Below, piece by piece: positions 58,943 to 64,000 of a stretch of 64,000 nt of DNA. This stretch comes from Macrotrachela quadricornifera (Eukaryota; Rotifera; Eurotatoria; Philodinida; Philodinidae). How positions within the stretch are numbered: the stretch's first letter is position 1; every line of letters begins with the position of its first letter. Location of the stretch: NCBI GenBank assembly GCA_022393335.1, contig JAJEKB010021383.1:877628-941627 (forward strand). The letters run 5' to 3'. The notes under the pieces are model-generated. The model searched no databases, was not told where the DNA came from, and saw only the letters and a list, made by a program, of their open reading frames with translations. The translations under genes were made by a program, and so were the position numbers.

Positions 58943-59127
58943 TTAAACCCCCCTCTATAATAAAAGACCCCCTGGTCTTCTATTATGTTTCGCAAATCAA
59001 GTCTAAGTTTTGCTAAATTTCCCTATGAAATACACAAAATTTGTATAGAAAATTCTTTCAGAGGGGTCTTCTATTATGGGAGGGTCTTGTATTACGACAG
59101 GGTCTTCTATTATAGAGGGGGGTTTAA
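58943..59127. mobile_element. TTAA-flanked piggyBac-type MITE, 177 bp + TTAA
   Basis: TTAA (58943-58946) is followed by ACCCCCCTCTATAATAAAAG. The right end is the inverse (CTTCTATTATAGAGGGGGGT) followed by TTAA (59124-59127). The termini match at 23 of 24 positions. Runs of C at the ends plus a TTAA target are the piggyBac pattern. Inside, a 13-mer like GGGTCTTCTATTA repeats about four times, some copies degenerate. No ORF. High end identity suggests a recent insertion. Confidence 0.85.
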
Positions 59128-60242
59128 CACATACTGTTAAATATGCATCCCGAAAATGTTTGTAAACTATGAAAGATGAAATTATCGATTTTGTTGCTTG
59201 GAAAAAATGTAGACATTTCGTTTGACAATAGGAATAAATTTTTACTACTGCTTTTTTTCTCAAAGTTTATGAAGATTAGAGTTTGATGGAATGATAGATT
59301 CGACTTGATAATATTTTTTAGCAATAAAACAATAATTATAAATTAATTCTTTCAAATGAGTGCTTTCAAAGCAATCAGCAATCCAAAATATCTTATCTTA
59401 CCAGAAAGTACATACATACCGTAAATAAATTAGCTGAATCTTACTTGACTGAGTGTTTTTCAATATATTATGACATACCATTTCCATCTAATCTCTAAAT
59501 TTGGAGATCATTATAATACATAAATAAATTCGCATATGAAAGTATGTAATGCAATATTGTAGGATGTATGTAGTGAAAGATTACAGTGATCATCATTACT
59601 CAATTTATCTATTTTGCACTACCACAAATTCGGACAGACTTTTAGTGTTATAAATACTGAATTTAACTTGCTCAATCTCGAAAATTGGAATAAATATTAA
59701 GTTATAGAGAATGAAAGATACCTGTAGCGGATTCGATGGAGTTGTTTTTGCGCCAGTTTGAATGTGCGTCTCAGAGTTCTTGATTTCTATCTGTTCTATC
59801 GATCTATACATATGTTACTGCTCCGATACTAAAGACGCGAGAATACTTGATAGGTTTTTGGAATAAAAGAAACTCCGAACTACGTTGTTCGTAGTCGAAA
59901 CTTTTTCGAAAAAAGTCATAAGCACTACTGGTGAATAAAATTCAAAAGCAAGCCTATACTGTATTTTTTTTTGTTCAAATGATAATAGATATTCTGATTT
60001 AGAGAAGAAATAAAATGTAATATTACAGATTCATTTGTTCAGCTGTTTCGACAAGAAAGAAAGGTAATACAATTGAAATATTGTTAGCCTGTCTGTAGGG
60101 CTAGGAGAGAGGACGAGAGTGAGTGTGTGAGTATCGTAGGCTTTATTTTCGAAGAGAAGAAAAGCACGTTTGAGCAACAAAATCAAAAGAAACTCCTCTT
60201 TACATGAAAAAGAATGGTGTATATATAGTAATAAAGAGAGAA

Positions 60243-60267
60243 AAAATGTGATACATGATCACATTTT
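60243..60267. promoter_or_regulatory. palindromic site 1: AAAATGTGAT-N5-ATCACATTTT
   Basis: Perfect 10-bp inverted arms around a 5-nt spacer, about 490 bp upstream of the C39-like start. A variant recurs at 60327. Binding-site function is inferred only from symmetry and recurrence. Confidence 0.4.
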
Positions 60268-60326
60268 TGGCACAACGCATCATGCATCATGAATCAAGAG
60301 AAAAGGAAGAGAAGGAAAGAAAAAGA

Positions 60327-60345
60327 AAAATGTGATCCTAGATCA
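60327..60345. promoter_or_regulatory. palindromic site 2 (half-conserved): AAAATGTGAT-N5-ATCA
   Basis: The left arm and 5-nt spacing are identical to site 1, while the right arm keeps only ATCA. It lies 84 bp downstream of site 1. May be a second copy of the same factor-binding site. Confidence 0.35.
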
Positions 60346-60753
60346 TATGCTTAATAACACGAGCACTAAAGAGAGTGATGACTTGAGTCATCGCTAACAA
60401 ATATCATTATCTCGCAAGTAAACGAACACAGCAGGACAGAAGAAAAAGTCCAACTTTCACAACAACAAGTGACGTAGAATCTGTGTCTTCTACTGTGTCA
60501 ATATTGACAATGACATCATGTTTGCGATGAATCACTGGAAAAAAACAACAATCATGTTATTTCAAGCAAAGAAAAAATAAGAGAGATAAAAATATAATGC
60601 GTTAAATTTGTATGTTTGGTAAGTTTGGCAAGGAGAAAACAAATGACATTAGTAGATGGTAAAAAAATTCAGCTATATTATTATTTAATATTTTCAGATA
60701 AAAAGAAAAGTTAATCTTGTCGTAGAGATTTTGATCCATTGTCATTCAATAGT

Positions 60754-61293
60754 ATGTCATCAAATCCTCCATTGCGTAATCCACAAACCGCATACGATAG
60801 AAATGCAATGTTATGGCAAAATAAAGACGAATATTTCTTTCGTGATCATGATATACGACCAATTCGTCAAAGTGGACCACGTTGTGTAGCAACGACTCTT
60901 GCCATGCTGACGCAAAAGACGCCTGATGATTTTCAAGGCAAAATGAACACGCAAGATCCAACTTCATGGTCACGAGTACTGCAACAATACGGAATGAAAC
61001 TGGCTTATTGTCCTTCGGATGTCCGCAAACTGAAACACTATATGAATGAACTTGTTGGCATGGATGATCTTTTCACACTTAGCTACTATACATCTTCCGA
61101 TCCACAAAAAATTCTTGGTGATCCGGACGATAAAGGTTGGGTAACAGGCTCTCATATTGTTGTTTTGCATCGAGATAAAATTCTTGATCCTGCAGCTGGA
61201 ATAGCAACACCGGCACTAGAGCATCATTGTAACAACTACCATACGAAACGTATTTTCCGCGTCGTACCTACCGAACATGTTTGCGGTCTTTAA
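60754..61293 (+). CDS. papain-like / C39-type cysteine peptidase-like protein, single exon, 179 aa
   Basis: No intron and no signal peptide. The start at 60754 is the first ATG in frame. Core motifs fit a bacteriocin-processing (C39)-like papain fold: QSGPRCVATTLAMLTQ, with the putative nucleophile C44 at the start of a helix; then GSHIVVLHRDKILDP, with H134 and D145 at the spacing of the catalytic His and Asp. Between them lie WSRVLQQYGMKLAYCPSD and a Tyr-rich loop. Possible roles are a cytosolic peptidase, deubiquitinase-like or deamidase-like enzyme. The small intronless form and the similarity class suggest bacterial ancestry, but that is inference. The upstream purine-rich region carries paired palindromes. 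I do not recognise a eukaryotic family name. Confidence 0.65.
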   Translation: MSSNPPLRNPQTAYDRNAMLWQNKDEYFFRDHDIRPIRQSGPRCVATTLAMLTQKTPDDFQGKMNTQDPTSWSRVLQQYGMKLAYCPSDVRKLKHYMNELVGMDDLFTLSYYTSSDPQKILGDPDDKGWVTGSHIVVLHRDKILDPAAGIATPALEHHCNNYHTKRIFRVVPTEHVCGL

Positions 61294-63762
61294 ACGATGA
61301 TAAGACCAATTCAATGAGCACACCAGTAAATCTTCAACAAGAAACTCTTATCTCTACACTTTTAATTTTGTTCTATTTTTTTAATAACAGTGATCGTATT
61401 GAAATGCATACTAAGTGAGAAATATTTCGACTATCTTATTCATTAAAATCATGATACAGCATTAAGATTGAGATATGAAAAATTAATATTAAAAAATTTT
61501 CAAAACGATTGAATAATAAAGTTATGTTCTACATAGTGAAAGATATGGATAACTTCAGTTTAAACGTGCTCATTTTTTTTATGTAAATTAGTAACTGATA
61601 AACCCAAATAGACACTCAACAGCACATATTCTAATCATGTAACATATGTAATAAAATCAAGAGAATGATACAAAATTAGTCAATATTTTTCATAGATTTC
61701 GTAAGTGACGTAGTATCACCATTAAACAAAATATCATCTCACCGCTCTACCATTGTGAGTTAATATTTTCTAAAATATGCATACGTTATACTCTGTTGAT
61801 TGGCATAAAGCTAATGCCAAGTTAAAATACCGGAAGATGCTAATGTTAGAAGAAAAATCTAGTAAAAACCACGTGCATTTAATATTGTAAAAAGATGACA
61901 AGGACAGAGAATCAATATAATGGATTCTTCTTATAATATTGTACTGCTAGTTGTTTACATTACATATCAATGAATCGAATAAAAGTGTCAATGCATTTTC
62001 TGACTTTTCGAGTCATCGTCTTGTATAGCCATTAGTATTTTTTGCTGTTTGTTTTCCTAGATATAATAATCATTATCGATACTATCATGATAACTTCTAG
62101 TAATGTCGACATTATGTGGCATTTATCATTTGTATGCATACGGACAACTATGATTATTCCGTAAATTTTCAAATGATCAAAATATGCAAAGTTCATTATC
62201 AAATATAATAACCTGTTTTAGAACAATTAATATTTATCGAACAATTCTAAAGTCTTATACATGTTAATAAATGGAAATTTTTAGCATTCTTTTAAAGTAA
62301 ATTCGTCGAAAAATATATAAGTACCGAATGTCAAGGATTTTCATAGAAAATTGAATGAGTATTTAACGAAATCTGACCCGTTTGTTCATTATTCTCAGAT
62401 GATCACTTCATCAGAATTATCCTAAATTTTTTTGTGAATGTTATCAAACTTTTTTAAAATAGAACAGCAGAGAAATGCAAACATCGAGTATCGATTCTAG
62501 GCCATATTTTATTTGAAATATTGGTTTGTATCGGAATTTTACATGAATACAAATTATTCAAAGAAAAATTTAGAAAATGCAATATTTTATTATAAATATT
62601 TTTTCTCGTTGATATAATTTCTCAATTCTTATATTTTGCTGATTTAGGTAATTACAATCTCATGTTAGTACCACTGATATTGTTCCACAGCTAAGAAATC
62701 CAAGAATATTATTTCCCATTCTCTGAAAGAGTTAATTTTAGAGCAGTATTCTTCTTTGCAAATAGAAGGTGAATAGGTAAGTAGATGATGAATAAGGTCA
62801 GATTAATTCTTTTAGAAGTAGGTATATTAGATTTTTAAATTGTACAGAGTTTATTGTGCGTAAACCATAAATTGGTTAATTTGAATTCGAACACAAATGA
62901 AACCTCCAGTGATCGATATGAGTTTGAAAATAAAAGAAAAAACGCAGCAACTTTTCCATTTAACAAAAAATAAAAGATAATATTTCTCATAATTGTAAAT
63001 ATAATTCTGTTTCTTTTTGAGTTGTTGCTCTATATTCAAAATAGATGGAAATAATTCTTCGTTTTTATTTATCTATTTACTCACTTTCTTCTATAAATAA
63101 AATATTTTTCTTTTTCTTTTAAATTAACTTCATTAAAATTCAAAGGATGCATCTACTCATAAGATTGAGATTATATACTAATAGTCGAATGATAAACAAA
63201 CATATTCTTAATTTTATTTTTATTATTTTCAGATTGGCAAATCTGTACATATTATTTCTTCAAAAATATTGATTTTTCCGACTTTTTGTTTTCTCACACA
63301 ATCTTTCCTGTCATTCATACTCTTTTTATCTATACGTATTATATATAGCAGATTACCTACGACATTTTTCCAAGCGAACTAATTGCGTATTTCTAATAGA
63401 ATCTTATTCTTTTGACACATGAATAACATTTCATATGAAATAAAAGAGTCAACATAAGCGTCGACGTCACCCTACTCTTCAGTTTTAATGATTTGCATAC
63501 ACTTTACAATGAACAATGATACATTTTAAATAAAGCTTATTTCTCCTCATTAATCCAACAGAATAATTCTTCATTCTTTTTATGTATCCGAAGGACGTAA
63601 AAGAATAGTGTAGATAAAATTATAAGGAAAGAAGACCTGTCTCGAGTATATACTAATGTTCTGACGACGGTGTAATACATGAAAAAGAAACATTTCAGTT
63701 TGATGAGAATAACTTGGAAATAATATCATATTATACGTATTTGAAAGAGTACAATTGAAACA
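61294..63762. other. intergenic
   Basis: AT-rich, with no supported gene. Frames here are short and without motifs. The last part is upstream of the receptor at 63763. Confidence 0.45.
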
Positions 63763-64000
63763 ATGTCTACAATAACTGTAGAAATGTTTGCTACCATTCA
63801 AGCCATTCAGAATGCTCAGCTTACTCTTGTGAGAATAAGTACACCACTTTTGCTTATTCTTGGTAATATTGGTGAGATCTTAAACGTTATTATTTTTTCT
63901 CAACGCATCTTTCGAACCAATTCTTGTGCTATATACTTTCTTGCTGCTTCATGCACTCAATTATTTTTCATCAATTTCTCTATTCTTCTGAATGGTCTTT
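63763..64000 (+). CDS. orphan GPCR, N-terminal part (runs off the window)
   Basis: ATG at 63763 opens a frame that stays open to the end of the window. It reads STPLLLILGNIGEILNVII (TM1 with the GN motif), then FSQRIFRTNSCAIYFLAASC and TQLFFINFSILLNGL (TM2). The loop pattern FRTNSCAIYFL closely parallels FKNPCAIYLL in the receptor at 53058-54173 and FRTKACVFYLI at 35605, so it belongs to the same receptor group. N terminus about 30 residues, no signal peptide. The rest is outside the window. Confidence 0.8.
   Translation, partial: MSTITVEMFATIQAIQNAQLTLVRISTPLLLILGNIGEILNVIIFSQRIFRTNSCAIYFLAASCTQLFFINFSILLNGL

Larger units (their letters stand above)
59128..60753. other. intergenic / upstream region of the C39-like gene
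   Basis: AT-rich to about 60050, then a purine-rich stretch (AGGAGAGAGGACGAGAG, AAAGAGAGA) with two related palindromic sites (listed separately). TTTTCAG at 60694-60700 could be a 5'-UTR splice acceptor. No other gene supported. Confidence 0.4.

Noticed and set aside
59605..59811. Minus-strand frame with a possible first exon (donor after SNPLQ)
   Set aside because: A donor is present, but I found no second exon or domain; could not support a gene.
1..64000. tRNA, rRNA and CRISPR-like arrays
   Set aside because: I looked for tRNA T-loop (GTTCGA) contexts and regularly spaced repeats and found none with a supporting fold. The only GTTCGATCC lies inside the dehydrogenase pseudogene.

Overview
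The window is AT-rich eukaryotic DNA, most probably from a bdelloid rotifer (Adineta/Rotaria type; inference). The support is: short GT-AG introns (mostly 50-70 bp) in compact genes; orphan rhodopsin-like receptors scattered between other genes; a single-exon arginine ADP-ribosyltransferase fused to kinesin-light-chain-type TPRs; a RING/TRAF/MATH protein; glycoside hydrolases better known from microbes; and sparse, decayed transposon pieces. Two runs of exactly 10 N (15858-15867, 30595-30604) are scaffold gaps. The first cuts a nitric oxide synthase gene. | Layout: 3034-5691 (+) TRAF-like E3/adaptor, six exons. 5954-6885: hairpin element and pogo/Tigger-like remnant. 8292-8853 (+) fatty-acid-binding protein, four exons. 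8854-15273: no recognisable gene. 15274-15857 (+) start of nitric oxide synthase, cut by the gap. 16222-16452: small inverted-repeat element rich in CGGCGAT. 17172-19862 (+) uncharacterised secreted 877-aa protein with a propeller-like N half and a probable helical C half. 20668-22577: large inverted repeat, then a 5'-truncated RTE-like retroposon with a 15-bp target duplication. 22776-23690 (-) Cys-rich, probably GPI-anchored surface protein. 25208-26549 (+) ethanolamine kinase. 27888-29527 (-) metal-dependent amidohydrolase/deaminase. 32542-33238 (+) dead short-chain dehydrogenase. 33776-34341: internally deleted piggyBac remnant. 35605-36549 (+) GPCR. 38863-39469: hAT-like element. 41118-42835 (-) secreted LURP-one/tubby-like protein. 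44815-44970: TA-flanked MITE. 47135-49033 (-) ADP-ribosyltransferase/TPR protein. 50626-51787 (+) GH172/DUF2961 enzyme. 52534-52806: second piggyBac fragment. 53058-54173 (-) GPCR. 55164-57580 (+) endoglycoceramidase-like GH5. 58943-59127: TTAA-flanked MITE. 60754-61293 (+) papain/C39-like single-exon protein with twin palindromic sites upstream. 63763-end (+) start of a third GPCR. | The genes form no operon and no obvious pathway. Loose themes are signalling (TRAF, NOS, GPCRs, ART-TPR), lipid handling (FABP, ethanolamine kinase, endoglycoceramidase, tubby-like protein) and scavenged carbohydrate or nucleoside catabolism (GH172, amidohydrolase). I see no gene cluster that is clearly a new defence or mobile system. 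The best candidates for undescribed biology are the 877-aa propeller protein, the ART-TPR protein with its N-terminal domain, and the C39-like protein with its repeated palindromes. Exon joins were made by hand from GT-AG signals, reading phase and protein sense, so boundaries may be off by a few bases.
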